A stretch of DNA of 64,000 nucleotides, taken from Sutcliffiella deserti. GTDB lineage: Bacteria > Bacillota > Bacilli > Bacillales > Bacillaceae_I. Position numbers and translations under genes: made by a program. Below, piece after piece: positions 50,860 through 60,108 of this stretch (positions are counted from its first letter, which is position 1; each line of letters begins with the position of its first letter). Under the pieces are notes generated by a model. That model was not told the origin of the DNA and made no database searches. It was given only the letters and a program-made list of their open reading frames with translations. The DNA lies in contig NZ_JAIQDB010000001.1 of the NCBI RefSeq assembly GCF_020037475.1, positions 992,001-1,056,000 on the forward strand, given 5' to 3'.

Positions 50860-51551
50860 ATCAAATCTTACTGATAGATGACGAACAAAGAATGCTAGAT
50901 CTCTTATATCTCTATTTAACCCCGCACGGATTTTCCTGTATCAAAAAGACTACTGCTTCAGAGGGGATTCGGTTCCTTGGAGATCATGAAGTCGATCTTA
51001 TTATTCTTGACGTCATGATGCCAACCATGGATGGTTGGGAAGCATTAGCTGCTATTCGGGAATTCAGTGAAATTCCTATTATCATGCTGACAGCTCGAAA
51101 CGATAACAGCGACATAATAAAAGGATTGAAGAATGGTGCGGACGATTACATTTCCAAACCATTTAATGAAGACGTGCTTGTAGCTCGGATTGAAGCTGTA
51201 CTCCGCCGCTCGGGTAAAGAGAAGACAAAGGAAAAGCCATTACTATTTAAAGGTTTATCCCTTGACTCTTTCTCTTACAAGCTATCATATAATGGGAGTC
51301 CTATTGCGGTTACACCCAAAGAATTTTCCTTACTAGAATTATTTTTAAATTATCCGGATAAGGTCTTCTCAAGGGATCATCTACTTTCTACAATTTGGGA
51401 GTTGAAAGCAGAGACTGAAAACCGAACCATCGACTCCCACATTCGCAACCTTAGAGAAAAACTACGACAAGCAGGTTTTAATGTGGACAAGCATTTAAAA
51501 ACAATTTGGGGAATCGGTTATAGGTGGAATAATAAATTCGAGTCAAATTAA
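50856..51551 (+). CDS. OmpR/PhoB family response regulator
   Basis: A 231-aa regulator. The receiver domain (about 1-118) has the acidic pair in IDDEQ, the phospho-Asp in LIILDVMMPTMDG (about residue 51), Thr in MLTAR and Lys in ISKPFNEDV. The winged-helix DNA-binding domain (about 130-228) has VTPKEFSLLELFLNYPD and RTIDSHIRNLREKL. The GTG/ATG start overlaps the kinase stop. It likely controls the operon and perhaps the ydhK gene at 53.6 kb. Confidence 0.94.
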   Translation: MNQILLIDDEQRMLDLLYLYLTPHGFSCIKKTTASEGIRFLGDHEVDLIILDVMMPTMDGWEALAAIREFSEIPIIMLTARNDNSDIIKGLKNGADDYISKPFNEDVLVARIEAVLRRSGKEKTKEKPLLFKGLSLDSFSYKLSYNGSPIAVTPKEFSLLELFLNYPDKVFSRDHLLSTIWELKAETENRTIDSHIRNLREKLRQAGFNVDKHLKTIWGIGYRWNNKFESN

Positions 51552-51572
51552 TAAAACCAGTGGAGGTTCGCA

Positions 51573-52505
51573 ATGGAAAAAGTGAAACAATTTATCCTGA
51601 TAGCATTAATTAGTATTCTGTTTGTTGGATGTTCAGGTAAAGGTCAGAACAACAATGATGAATATTTTATAGAAGTAAAGAAAGAAACCATCAATCATAT
51701 CCATGGGATTGGTTACTTAGGTAATGAGAAAAAATTATTTTTAGCAACCCATCACGGCCTTTTACGATACTCTGAAGGAAAATGGTACAAGACTAGTAGA
51801 AATAATCATGATTATATGGGATTCCAAGCGACAGATGAGCAATTTTTTTCCAGCGGTCATCCAACTCTAAATTCCGACTTAAAAAATCCCCTTGGACTCG
51901 TAAAAAGTAAAGACCAGGGAGCTTCCATTGAAAAGATTGCTTTTTACGGAGAAATTGACTTCCATTATCTTGCCGCAGGTTATAAAAGTCATACGTTATA
52001 TGTTTTTAATGAGCATGAAAATTCTTTAGAAATCGGTCTCCATTATTCGCTTGATGAAGGTGAAACATGGGAAACAAGTTCTATGCAAGAAGTCTCTGCC
52101 AATGCGATTGGAAACATTGCTACACATCCTACCGTTTCCGAAAATGTTGCTATTTCCACTAATAAAGGATTGTTTATCTCTTCTGACTTTGGTAATGAAT
52201 TTAAATTGCTCACTAGCTCAAATCCAGTGACATCAGTGGAATACCAGGAGGACAGCCTGATTTACTTTATCTTGGAAAACAATGAAACCAAATTACTAAC
52301 ATACAATTTGAAAAATGAAACTACTGACGAGTTGGCCCTACCTGAAGGGATATCCAGTAAAAATCCCATTATGTTTATTGCTACGAATCCTGAAAATAGG
52401 ACAGAGATAACAGCTGTGACCTTGAATAATGACATTTATCAATCGAAGAATAATGGAGGAAGCTGGAGGCTACTAGCAGAAGAAGGAAACGTTTCGAATG
52501 AGTAG
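51573..52505 (+). CDS. Lipoprotein with BNR-type beta-propeller (F510_1955 type)
   Basis: A 310-aa lipoprotein: signal MEKVKQFILIALISILFVGC with the lipidated Cys at 20, then a beta-propeller. The start HIHGIGYLGNEKKLFLATHH and the repeated Asp-box-like turns (SLDEGETWETS, SKNNGGSWRLL) fit the family named F510_1955 glycosylhydrolase, in which no enzyme activity is known to me. Such propellers usually sit next to metal-handling genes. RBS TGGAGG; 21 bp after the response regulator. It overlaps the next gene by 8 bp. Confidence 0.82.
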   Translation: MEKVKQFILIALISILFVGCSGKGQNNNDEYFIEVKKETINHIHGIGYLGNEKKLFLATHHGLLRYSEGKWYKTSRNNHDYMGFQATDEQFFSSGHPTLNSDLKNPLGLVKSKDQGASIEKIAFYGEIDFHYLAAGYKSHTLYVFNEHENSLEIGLHYSLDEGETWETSSMQEVSANAIGNIATHPTVSENVAISTNKGLFISSDFGNEFKLLTSSNPVTSVEYQEDSLIYFILENNETKLLTYNLKNETTDELALPEGISSKNPIMFIATNPENRTEITAVTLNNDIYQSKNNGGSWRLLAEEGNVSNE

Positions 52506-53157
52506 GGGAAGGAAGCATATCATTATCGGAGTCTGTTCCCTTCTGATGAGTTATCTTATTGTACAAAGCAGAAATGAATGGGCTCCTTTGCACGCATGGA
52601 ATCGTGCTTTCGCAGATGTTTCATTATTCATGCTTGGACTAGTCATGATTATTGGACCTATCGTACGTATCTTTCCGGTCTTAAAGGGAATGGTTACATG
52701 GCGAAGATCCTTAGGAGTTTGGTCTGGAATTCTTGCGCTTATTCATACGATTATCATTCTAGATGGATGGGTGGAATGGGATGTTGCTCGATTATTTTTC
52801 ATTTTTACTCCATTTGGAAAAGAGTGGATTTTGCACCCTGGTTTCGCACTCGCTAATGCAATTGGAATAATTGCTGTACTATACTACCTGCTTTTAATGA
52901 TTACATCGAACAATCTGAGTATCAAAAAATTAGGTAACTCTGCCTGGAATTATTTACAGAGCAAAACTAGCACTCTTTATCTTCTAATTTTGCTGCATAC
53001 TCTTTATTTTTTGTATTTTCACAAGCCGGAAAATCCTAACTGGATGAAAGGCCCTTTTATCGCCATTATTGTTTTGATTTACTTATTTCAAATAGCTGGA
53101 TTTGTATGGACCATCCGAAAGCGAAACAAAAAAGAGGGGAGGGCAAAAATGTTTTAG
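52498..53157 (+). CDS. Ferric-reductase-like heme membrane protein (MsrQ/YedZ-type fold)
   Basis: A 219-aa protein with six membrane helices. Histidines that could bind b-type heme lie in GILALIHTIIIL and LLILLHTLYFL, with RRSLGVWSG before the first, as in the ferric reductase-like transmembrane domain. It lacks FAD and NAD domains, so it would take electrons from another protein or quinol. Its start overlaps the lipoprotein stop, so the two may be translated together. Last gene of the operon that begins with the histidine kinase. Confidence 0.75.
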   Translation: MSRGRKHIIIGVCSLLMSYLIVQSRNEWAPLHAWNRAFADVSLFMLGLVMIIGPIVRIFPVLKGMVTWRRSLGVWSGILALIHTIIILDGWVEWDVARLFFIFTPFGKEWILHPGFALANAIGIIAVLYYLLLMITSNNLSIKKLGNSAWNYLQSKTSTLYLLILLHTLYFLYFHKPENPNWMKGPFIAIIVLIYLFQIAGFVWTIRKRNKKEGRAKMF

Positions 53158-53508
53158 TCTTAGAAACCCTGCATACAGAGTCGAGAAGGCTCACAGGCTA
53201 CCACGGAAGGCGGAGTCTTGAACGGAAATCAATAGCGGCATATAAAGCACCACTAAAATTGTTCATCTTTTAGTGGTGTTTTTTCTATTGTCCCAGGCTA
53301 ACTTTAATTCTGTATCACTTGAATCTGTAGGATTTTAATCGGCGGTCCCCATCGCAAAGACATTTGAATGTTGAACTTTTTCTTGTTAGGGGACAACAAA
53401 CTGAAGTCCCACCCCCTTTTAAAGGCTGAAACCGAAAAAGGTCTTTTTAAAGAAGTGACTATGCATAAATTCTTTATTACAATGAGTACAGAAACTGGCG
53501 TTCTCAGT
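53158..53508. other. Intergenic region with an operon terminator and a decayed repeat
   Basis: Positions about 53180-53228 are a decayed GC-rich element. The hairpin GCACCACTAAAA (53247-53258) with TTTTAGTGGTGT (53268-53279) plus T5 ends the two-component operon. Open frames on the minus strand here have no binding site. Confidence 0.6.
53247..53285 (+). terminator. Terminator of the two-component/reductase operon
   Basis: A 12-bp stem (53247-53258 with 53268-53279) followed by T6. Confidence 0.88.
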
Positions 53509-53548
53509 AAAAAATAGCTTGTAGAATAACAGCTACAAGCTATTTTTA
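53509..53548 (-). terminator. Terminator of ydhK
   Basis: AAAAATAGCTTGTAG (53510-53524) pairs with CTACAAGCTATTTTT (53533-53547), a perfect 15-bp stem with T-rich flanks, 10 bp past the stop codon. Confidence 0.9.
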
Positions 53549-53557
53549 TTTTATTAC

Positions 53558-54142
53558 TTATTCTTCTGAGGATAATTCGCTTTCGGTTACCCATTTATGA
53601 TTGCTTACTTCTTCCCCGCTGTCTTTCAAGGTGAAGTCTACCATATAGACCGTGGTTTGTTCAGCTGAATCAATAACTGCAGTCGCTCCTTCCATACCTT
53701 CCATATGTTTAGCTTCCACTTTTACTTCATCTCCAGCTTCATACGGCTCTTCCTGTCTATCCGCTATTTCTTCATGGATGATCCATTTATGATTTTCGAC
53801 TCTTTTTCCACCATCTGTTGGGTCATAGGATATGCTATATACCGTGGTATCATATGCACCAACAATCGTAGCTTCTGCACCTTTCATACCTGGCATATGA
53901 GCCTCTGTTATAATCGCTGTACTTCCAACTGGGAATGCAGGATTTTCTGCTTGCTCAAGTCCTTCAGGAACCTCACCAGATCCTGACATATCCATTCCGG
54001 AATGATCCATTCCTGAGTGATCGGCTTCTGAGTTTTCCTCAACGTTCTTATTTGAAACAATATCATTTCCATTATTCGAGCAAGCTGATAAAACTAGCAT
54101 AGCCGAAAGAACCCCATACATTATTATTTTATTCCATTTCAT
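53558..54142 (-). CDS. ydhK: YdhK family lipoprotein with two DUF1541 domains
   Basis: A 194-aa lipoprotein: signal with lipobox LSAC (Cys near 22), a Met/His-rich linker (HSGMDHSGMDMSG) and two copies of the DUF1541 unit. These begin GSTAIITEAHMPGMKGAEAT and GDEVKVEAKHMEGMEGATAV; each ends NHKW. The B. subtilis homologue YdhK is of the same length and layout. The Met/His clusters (HMPGM, HMEGM) suggest copper binding at the surface. ATG at 54142 after AAAGGAGG; the longer frame to 54214 has none. Convergent with the two-component operon. Confidence 0.88.
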   Translation of the reverse strand: MKWNKIIMYGVLSAMLVLSACSNNGNDIVSNKNVEENSEADHSGMDHSGMDMSGSGEVPEGLEQAENPAFPVGSTAIITEAHMPGMKGAEATIVGAYDTTVYSISYDPTDGGKRVENHKWIIHEEIADRQEEPYEAGDEVKVEAKHMEGMEGATAVIDSAEQTTVYMVDFTLKDSGEEVSNHKWVTESELSSEE

Positions 54143-54394
54143 TCTTGTTTCCTCCTTTATAGTAATATATCTAATATACCCGGAAATTTTGCAGAAAATA
54201 TGGAGAATCCACATTCATATAATCACTTCAAAAAAAAGTTATAGATCCAGCAGTGTACTATTAAAGTTTTTGCAAATTCGTTATACTCTTTTCGTCATAT
54301 AGGAAATTCTATTAAGAGTTTTTACTACATAGATGTTCCCTTTATTTCACAGATTATGTTATTAGTCTTTCTGCAAAAAACAGTAAAAACACAA

Positions 54395-54424
54395 AAAAAG
54401 AGGACAGTAGCCCTGCCCTCTTTG
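54395..54424 (-). terminator. Terminator of spoVR
   Basis: AAAGAGG(A)CAG pairs with CTG(C)CCTCTTT with a mismatch, A-run at 54393 onward, directly after the stop at 54426. Confidence 0.75.
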
Positions 54425-54425
54425 C

Positions 54426-55841
54426 TCAAATATACTTCCGATGAATACTTTTCCCATCATACGTAAACAACACATTCTTCGTTTCAATAACAGATTCCAT
54501 ATGCACCGGTCTTCCCCAAATCTGATAAATATATGGCAGGACTTTTTCCAGATACTTTAGATCAAGTTCGATTCCCTCATACCAATGCTTCAAATATAAC
54601 TCGCCCGTTCTTAAATAATCTCCATCGTTTACAGTGATATAAGGGAAACCACCATTCACCCTCATATTAATTAACTGGTCGCGTACCCCTTCCCAGGCCT
54701 TATCTACAACCTTGTAATCCTTTCCTTGCTTTTGGAAAAGGTACATGTCTTCTCTCATAACCAAATCTTTATTAAGGTAGTTCCTTAAAAAGGAGATATC
54801 GGATTCTACTTCCCGCACCTCAAACATTCTTTCCCGGCCGGACCCTGGTTTGATTCCATCTCGAATCATGTCCTCTGTCGGGTTATTATAGCGTTCCTCG
54901 ATATCTTCAAAAATTTTAATTCCCAAGTAATAAGGGTTGATACTTGTGCGGGATGGTTGCACGACCCCTGCGTTCAATTTCGCATATTCCAGCGCCTCCC
55001 CACTTGATAAGTCCAACTCCCTTAGAATGCGTTGATGCCAGTACGAAGCCCAGCCTTCGTTCATGATTTTTGTTTCCATCTGCGGCCAGAAATACAGCAT
55101 TTCCTCCCTCATCATCGTTAAAATATCTCGCTGCCACTCCTCCAGCTCACTGCTATAATGTTCGATAAAAAGAAGGATATCCTTTTCAGGCTGTGGTGGA
55201 AACTTCTTTTTCTTCTTTTTCGGAACAGCCTTCGGTTTGTTTCTTTCATCCAAATTCCACAAATCATCATAATCATTCGCTTTTTTCGTTACCTCTTCTT
55301 CCTCTTCCATGTCCTCTATGCTCCAGGAAAGTTTGGATCGCATTAAAGAAGGATCAATATGCTCTTGAATTGCAAGAACGGCATTCAAGAAATTCTCCAC
55401 TTCTTCTTTGCCGTGGTCATGTTCATATTGCTTAATTCTTTCAGCAGTCGCCGCCATACTTTCGACCATATCGCGATTTGTATTCTGAAAGCGGCAGTTG
55501 TTTTTGAAAAAGTCACAATGGGCAAGAACATGGGCTACGATCAGCTTGTTTTGGATAAGAGAATTTGTGTCTAGTAAAAAGGCATAACATGGATTCGAAT
55601 TAATAACCAACTCATATATCTTACTTAGGCCAAGGTCATAATGAAGCTTCATCTTATGAAATTGCTTTCCAAAGCTCCAATGGGAAAAGCGTGTCGGCAT
55701 TCCATAAGCACCGAATGTATAAATAATGTCAGCAGGACAAATCTCATAACGCATTGGATAAAAGTCTAATCCAAAGCTTTTTGCAATCTCGGTAATCTCA
55801 TCAATCGTCCGAAATAATGCCTTTTCTTCATCTGCTCTCAT
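54426..55841 (-). CDS. spoVR: Stage V sporulation protein R
   Basis: A 471-aa SpoVR protein, needed for spore cortex formation in B. subtilis by a mechanism that is not settled. Conserved blocks: [24 protein letters not shown] (in two parts), [37 protein letters not shown], and the C-terminal DGKSIHRK. A Lys-rich stretch ([18 protein letters not shown]) lies in the middle. The ATG at 55841 follows AAAGGGAGG. A sigma-E-like promoter lies 30-57 bp upstream, as known for B. subtilis spoVR. It is next to the conserved yhd block, as in B. subtilis. Confidence 0.95.
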   Translation of the reverse strand: MRADEEKALFRTIDEITEIAKSFGLDFYPMRYEICPADIIYTFGAYGMPTRFSHWSFGKQFHKMKLHYDLGLSKIYELVINSNPCYAFLLDTNSLIQNKLIVAHVLAHCDFFKNNCRFQNTNRDMVESMAATAERIKQYEHDHGKEEVENFLNAVLAIQEHIDPSLMRSKLSWSIEDMEEEEEVTKKANDYDDLWNLDERNKPKAVPKKKKKKFPPQPEKDILLFIEHYSSELEEWQRDILTMMREEMLYFWPQMETKIMNEGWASYWHQRILRELDLSSGEALEYAKLNAGVVQPSRTSINPYYLGIKIFEDIEERYNNPTEDMIRDGIKPGSGRERMFEVREVESDISFLRNYLNKDLVMREDMYLFQKQGKDYKVVDKAWEGVRDQLINMRVNGGFPYITVNDGDYLRTGELYLKHWYEGIELDLKYLEKVLPYIYQIWGRPVHMESVIETKNVLFTYDGKSIHRKYI

Positions 55842-55869
55842 TTTACTACCTCCCTTTACCTCTTATCAC

Positions 55870-55898
55870 AATGTATGAACAAGGTTGGGATATCATGA
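55870..55898 (-). promoter_or_regulatory. Sigma-E-like promoter of spoVR
   Basis: On the minus strand: TCATGAT (55898-55892), 14-bp spacer, CATACATT (55877-55870). The -10 fits CATACAnT fully; the -35 is a weaker match to kmATATT. Confidence 0.6.
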
Positions 55899-55994
55899 AA
55901 GTGGATTGGCATAAACAGTACTTTTATGTTTTAAGGGAATAATAGAATTATGGCGTGTTATACTTTTCTTAGGGATTTTACAGGGAGTGGGTTT

Positions 55995-56852
55995 ATGGAA
56001 TTTTTATTATTTATAGTAATTGGTTTCTCCATTAGTATGCTATCAGGGTTTTTCGGAATTGGCGGAGGATTCGTTTTAACACCAGTATTATTACTAATAG
56101 GATACAGTCCCATTGAGGCCATCTCAACAAGCTTAATGTATACGATAGGAACATCTATATCTGGTGTATACGCTCATTTTAAAATGAAAAATATTCAATG
56201 GAAAGCAGCACTTATCATAGGATTTAGCGGGGTCGTCGCAACTCAAATTGCCTATCCTTTTGTTAATTGGCTTGAAGCAAAAAACTATGATGAAATAGTC
56301 ATTCCGATAATGTACCTGGTCTTGCTTTCTTATTTTGCCTTCAAAATGTTAAAAAAGAACCAGCAAAGCGTTAATCAAAAAACAAATTCTTCCTCTATTA
56401 TGACGCTCATTATTATTGGTGTGATTGGTGGCTTTCTTTCTACAACTCTTGGAGTAGGCGGTGGGTTTATCATTGTACCACTACTTATTTCATTCTATTC
56501 ATTAACTTCAAGGCAAGCCGTTGCCACAAGCTTAGCGAGCGTTATCTTGATAGTTACTGCCGGATTTATCACCTATGCAGTAAACAATCCCATACCATAC
56601 GATATCGGATTTTTACTAATCGGTGGCGCAGTTATCGGATCACAACTAGGCGCCCGTGCCACCAATTATGTCAAAAATAAAAGCATTCAGAAGTTACTTG
56701 GCTATCTTTATATCGTTACCATGGCAGGATTAATTCTACAGATGCTAGATCAGACTATCCTTGGACTAATAACGCTTGGAGGCTATACTATATTTGTTAA
56801 TGTCTACCTTGCTGTACGATTAATCCAAAAAAAAGTGTTCGCAGCTGAATAG
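55995..56852 (+). CDS. TSUP family (TauE/SafE) sulfite/organosulfur exporter-like protein
   Basis: A 285-aa membrane protein with two halves of four helices. Each half has the family signature: FGIGGGFVLTPVLLLIG ... EAISTSLMYTIGTSISG and LGVGGGFIIVPLLISFYS ... AVATSLASVILIV. It probably carries sulfite, sulfoacetate or another small anion. The ATG at 55995 follows CAGGGAGTGG; the longer frame to 55950 has no site. Single gene, substrate unknown. Confidence 0.9.
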   Translation: MEFLLFIVIGFSISMLSGFFGIGGGFVLTPVLLLIGYSPIEAISTSLMYTIGTSISGVYAHFKMKNIQWKAALIIGFSGVVATQIAYPFVNWLEAKNYDEIVIPIMYLVLLSYFAFKMLKKNQQSVNQKTNSSSIMTLIIIGVIGGFLSTTLGVGGGFIIVPLLISFYSLTSRQAVATSLASVILIVTAGFITYAVNNPIPYDIGFLLIGGAVIGSQLGARATNYVKNKSIQKLLGYLYIVTMAGLILQMLDQTILGLITLGGYTIFVNVYLAVRLIQKKVFAAE

Positions 56853-57036
56853 CCTTGCAAAGAGGGAGCGACTGGAGGGAGACTCCATTGTCTTCGTTCA
56901 TGGAGCTCTCTCACCGCTTCTGCTAAAAGCGAACACCTGGAAGTAAATCAGAACCTAGCCAAAAATACCCTTCAGCTATTTGAAAAGGCCCCTCCCCTCA
57001 ATTGTCCACAAATCAACTGAAAGAAATGGCCCTCCA
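56853..57036. repeat. Decayed GC-rich intergenic element
   Basis: Positions about 56861-56945 (AGCGACTGGAGGGAGACTCC ... TCACCGCTTCTGCTAAAAGC) match the layout of the repeats at 12.2-12.8 kb but with many changes. Confidence 0.5.
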
Positions 57037-58401
57037 TTATGAAGTACTAATATAAGATAAAAATGCTGTAGCAATGCCAAAATAAATCAATAAAGACAAA
57101 ATATCATTTACTGTTGTAATTAGTGGACCCGATGCAATCGCAGGGTCAATTTTTAATTTATATAAAACCAATGGTATGACTGTCCCTGCCAAAGTCCCGA
57201 TAATCAAGGTAATAAAAAGGGAAGAGCCTACAACCAGACCTAGTACCCAATCTCCACGCCACACATAGGCAATAATCGTAATAAGAATGGCACAGGTAAT
57301 TCCGATTGTTATTCCAACTCCAAATTCCCGTAATATAACCTTCGTCACGACTTTCTTATCGATATCACGAGAAATAAGGCCACGAACAATGACAGCTAAT
57401 GACTGTGTCCCTGTATTACCAGTCATACCAGCAATCATCGGCATGAAAAATGCCAAAGCAACCGCGGTATCTAATGTATCTTCAAAACCACTGATAATAC
57501 TTCCAGAAATAAGACCAATAAAAAGTAATAATATCAACCATGGCAGTCTTCTTACAGATGCAACAAGTGCCGGGGTATCAAAATCGATATCCTTACCAGA
57601 TGCTGATAATTTTTCAATATCCTCATTTGCTTCCTGGATGACAACGTCAATCACATCATCGACTGTAATAATTCCTATCAATTCTTTCTCATCATTTACG
57701 ACAGGCACCGCCAAAAAGTCATAGCGTTCAATGATATGCGCCACTTCTTCTTGGTCTGTATCAACATGAACAGAAATAACACGGGAAAACATAATGTCCA
57801 TGATTTTTTCCGTAGCATCCGCTAAAATTAAATCTCGGTAGGAGACAACTCCCACTAAACGTTTCTCTTCATCAATAACATAAAGATAGTTAATTGTCTC
57901 TGCAAGTTCCGCAAATGATTTTAACTTATCGACCACTTCACGGACAGTATATGCTTGCGGAATCCACACATAACGATTCGTCATTAGTCGACCAGCAGTT
58001 TCCGCCTCATACCTCATAAGATCTTGGACAGCAGAAGATTCTTCTTTATTCATTTTTGATAAAAAGGCACGTTTCACTTCCGGATCCATCTCATCAAACA
58101 GTGTGGCAAGGTCGTCATTGTCCATGCGATCCATAACCTTAGCTGATTTCTCTACACCAATCTTTTTCAGTACTTCCAACTGCAGCTCTTGACTTAATTC
58201 TTGGATAAGTGCTGTTAGCTGTTCGATCGTTAAATAAGTTAAAAATCGAATTTTATGCTTTTCTGGTAGCTTCTCATACATTATTGCGGTATCGTACGGT
58301 TGCAATTCTTCGATAATATCCTGAAAAGCCTTTCGTTTACCGTCTTTTAAAAAGTTAATGATATTTAAAATAATTTGATCTTCTGTCATATTATGCATCA
58401 T
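57037..58401 (-). CDS. mgtE: Magnesium transporter MgtE
   Basis: A 454-aa Mg2+ channel. An N-terminal acidic helical domain (about 1-130) is followed by two CBS domains (about 135-255) and a five-helix pore (about 285-454). The pore has GFEDTLDTAVALAFFMPMIAGMTGNTGTQS, given here in two motifs: ALAFFMPMIAGM and GNTGTQSLAVIVRG. The C-terminal DPAIASGPLITTVNDILSLL carries the Asp of the ion site. The ATG at 58401 is 8 nt after GAGGAGG; GTG at 58407 is too near. An M-box riboswitch precedes the gene, so it should be turned off when Mg2+ is high. Confidence 0.95.
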   Translation of the reverse strand: MMHNMTEDQIILNIINFLKDGKRKAFQDIIEELQPYDTAIMYEKLPEKHKIRFLTYLTIEQLTALIQELSQELQLEVLKKIGVEKSAKVMDRMDNDDLATLFDEMDPEVKRAFLSKMNKEESSAVQDLMRYEAETAGRLMTNRYVWIPQAYTVREVVDKLKSFAELAETINYLYVIDEEKRLVGVVSYRDLILADATEKIMDIMFSRVISVHVDTDQEEVAHIIERYDFLAVPVVNDEKELIGIITVDDVIDVVIQEANEDIEKLSASGKDIDFDTPALVASVRRLPWLILLLFIGLISGSIISGFEDTLDTAVALAFFMPMIAGMTGNTGTQSLAVIVRGLISRDIDKKVVTKVILREFGVGITIGITCAILITIIAYVWRGDWVLGLVVGSSLFITLIIGTLAGTVIPLVLYKLKIDPAIASGPLITTVNDILSLLIYFGIATAFLSYISTS

Positions 58402-58565
58402 CTGCACTGCCTCCTCTGCTTGCTAGGAGTACAAGAATCATTTATTAGACCTTCTGAAGGGCGGTAGTCAAAAATAAATATGAATCCTGTACCTCTAATG
58501 TTTTTGTCCTCGGACTTGGACTACTATCCATTTTTGTTACCAGCTCCTTTTTCTTAATTTTCTCA

Positions 58566-58602
58566 TCAAAAAAGCACCCATCATCGCGAATGAAGGTGCT
58601 TA
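58566..58602 (-). terminator. Expression-platform terminator of the M-box
   Basis: On the minus strand AAGCACC pairs with GGTGCTT around TTCATTCGCGATGAT (which itself can form a hairpin), followed by T6. Located between aptamer and mgtE. Confidence 0.85.
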
Positions 58603-58624
58603 AAGGCATACTTTCCCCTTTAAT

Positions 58625-58795
58625 TTCCCTTCTTTCGTAGAGCTTTAGCACTGTGTGGCATAGGACTAACCCAGCTGCATTAAATACCACCTTAAATCGA
58701 TGGCATCTGTTGACCCATTGGCGTCTTTCGACGTTTCTGGGCAGCAGCGTATCTCCAGCACAGGAGCCTCACCTAACGAAGGTTCAAGTGTTTTC
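58625..58795 (-). ncRNA. M-box Mg2+ riboswitch (ykoK leader)
   Basis: Minus-strand reading: CGTTAGGTGAGGCTCCTGTG, then GGAGATACGCTGCTGCCCAG, AACGTCGAAAGACGCCAATG, GGTCAACAGATGCCATCG, and CTATGCCACACAGTGCTAAA. These are the conserved loops of the M-box. It sits 170 bp before mgtE, which is its usual target. High Mg2+ favours the terminator. Confidence 0.95.
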
Positions 58796-58954
58796 ATACA
58801 TACTACTCTACAAGGGAAAAACCAGCTCTGTCAACCTTTTTTAGCAGCGCTGATTTCTTACACTTGCACTAATTTTATTTCGTTTTCTTTTGTAAGCGTT
58901 TAATAAAATTATATTTCTTTTTTTGATAAAATAAACAACTCTAAAGGGGCTTAA

Positions 58955-59971
58955 CTACTCTTCTTTTTGTCCGTTTATTTCTTTGCGTAAGAATCTTCTT
59001 TTAGCCTCAGTTGCTAAAAATAAACCAACTTTTTTATTTCGCTCCCACTCTTCCCTGAAAACCGATAGGGGCGGGTTCGTATCTTCAACTGGGTAGGAAA
59101 TCTCTGGAGTAAAAGAGGGCTTGTCAAACTCGGTAGCAAACCAATCTGAAAAACCCCCTCCAACAGCATGTTCTTGTGGATAATCCAATTTGTACCCAGT
59201 TATATCGGAGAGTTTTTTTGCAATCGCCAAATCTCTTTCCAGCGCTGTTTTGTTTTTATTGAACTTCCAGTAAAGCACCCTGCCTGATGAGTGATAGGTA
59301 ACTGCCATCAGCGGAGCTTGCTTTCGAGTAAAGGATACAATCGCTCGCGTTTCCCTTGCTTCTAACGGAAATTCACCCTTATAAAATTGATAAGAAGGAG
59401 ATTGCCTTTTTCTTATAGCCGCCCATCCTGCAGGGTATTGACGGTTCAGGTCTACTCCTTTTCCATTAGCTTTCCACCTATCAAAATCATTATTATTTTC
59501 GTTCATCAGTAAAAGTTCTTTTTGCTTATGCTCTGGCAGGAAATCAATTCCTTCCTGTTGGATTCTAATGCCGTCTGGATTTACCATCGGAATAAACCAA
59601 ATGGATACCTCATTGAGTATGGAGGTATTATATCCAAATAAGTTCTCATGGTTGCTATAAGCATCTAAATAATGCTCAAGCTTACTCATCACTAGCGAAG
59701 AAGTTAACCATTCTCTGCCATGATGCCCACCAAGAATAATGATACTGGATTCTCCCTTCCCTAATTTTACAGCCCAAATATTTTTACCCCATTCTGTTTT
59801 CCCAATAGAAACAATTTTCATATCCTGCCGATATATTCTTTTTAGTCCTCTGAGATCCTCTTCCATTCTTTCATACGTGTACCATTCATTCCCATTTACA
59901 ATATGTGCATGACTTGTAGAAGGGATTATATTTATCATAATTATAAGCAAAATTACTGCTTTGGCAGGCAT
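58955..59971 (-). CDS. Secreted M14 family zinc carboxypeptidase
   Basis: A 338-aa exported metallopeptidase. A signal peptide (MPAKAVILLIIMINIIPSTS, cut after SHA) is followed by an M14 domain. Zinc ligands: H and E in GGHHGREWL and the later His in VTYHSSGRV; the general-base Glu lies in FTPEISYP. Substrate Arg/Asn side chains are seen in GVDLNRQYPAGW. It most resembles gamma-D-glutamyl-(L)-meso-diaminopimelate peptidases, which trim peptidoglycan peptides. The ATG at 59971 follows GAGGTG; GTG at 59980 lies in that site. Confidence 0.9.
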   Translation of the reverse strand: MPAKAVILLIIMINIIPSTSHAHIVNGNEWYTYERMEEDLRGLKRIYRQDMKIVSIGKTEWGKNIWAVKLGKGESSIIILGGHHGREWLTSSLVMSKLEHYLDAYSNHENLFGYNTSILNEVSIWFIPMVNPDGIRIQQEGIDFLPEHKQKELLLMNENNNDFDRWKANGKGVDLNRQYPAGWAAIRKRQSPSYQFYKGEFPLEARETRAIVSFTRKQAPLMAVTYHSSGRVLYWKFNKNKTALERDLAIAKKLSDITGYKLDYPQEHAVGGGFSDWFATEFDKPSFTPEISYPVEDTNPPLSVFREEWERNKKVGLFLATEAKRRFLRKEINGQKEE

Positions 59972-60108
59972 TTTAGTCACCTCAATAGGTTCGTTTCCTT
60001 TATTTTGCCTAAGTATCCGTTGGAGATACGACCAACATTTACAATGAGGATTTTGCTCGCAAAAAGGTCAAAATAATAACACTCCTTACCAAGAGGAGGA
60101 GGGAAAAT

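Noticed and set aside
53304..53594. A 96-aa minus-strand frame after ydhK
   Set aside because: It overlaps the ydhK terminator and end and has no ribosome binding site.
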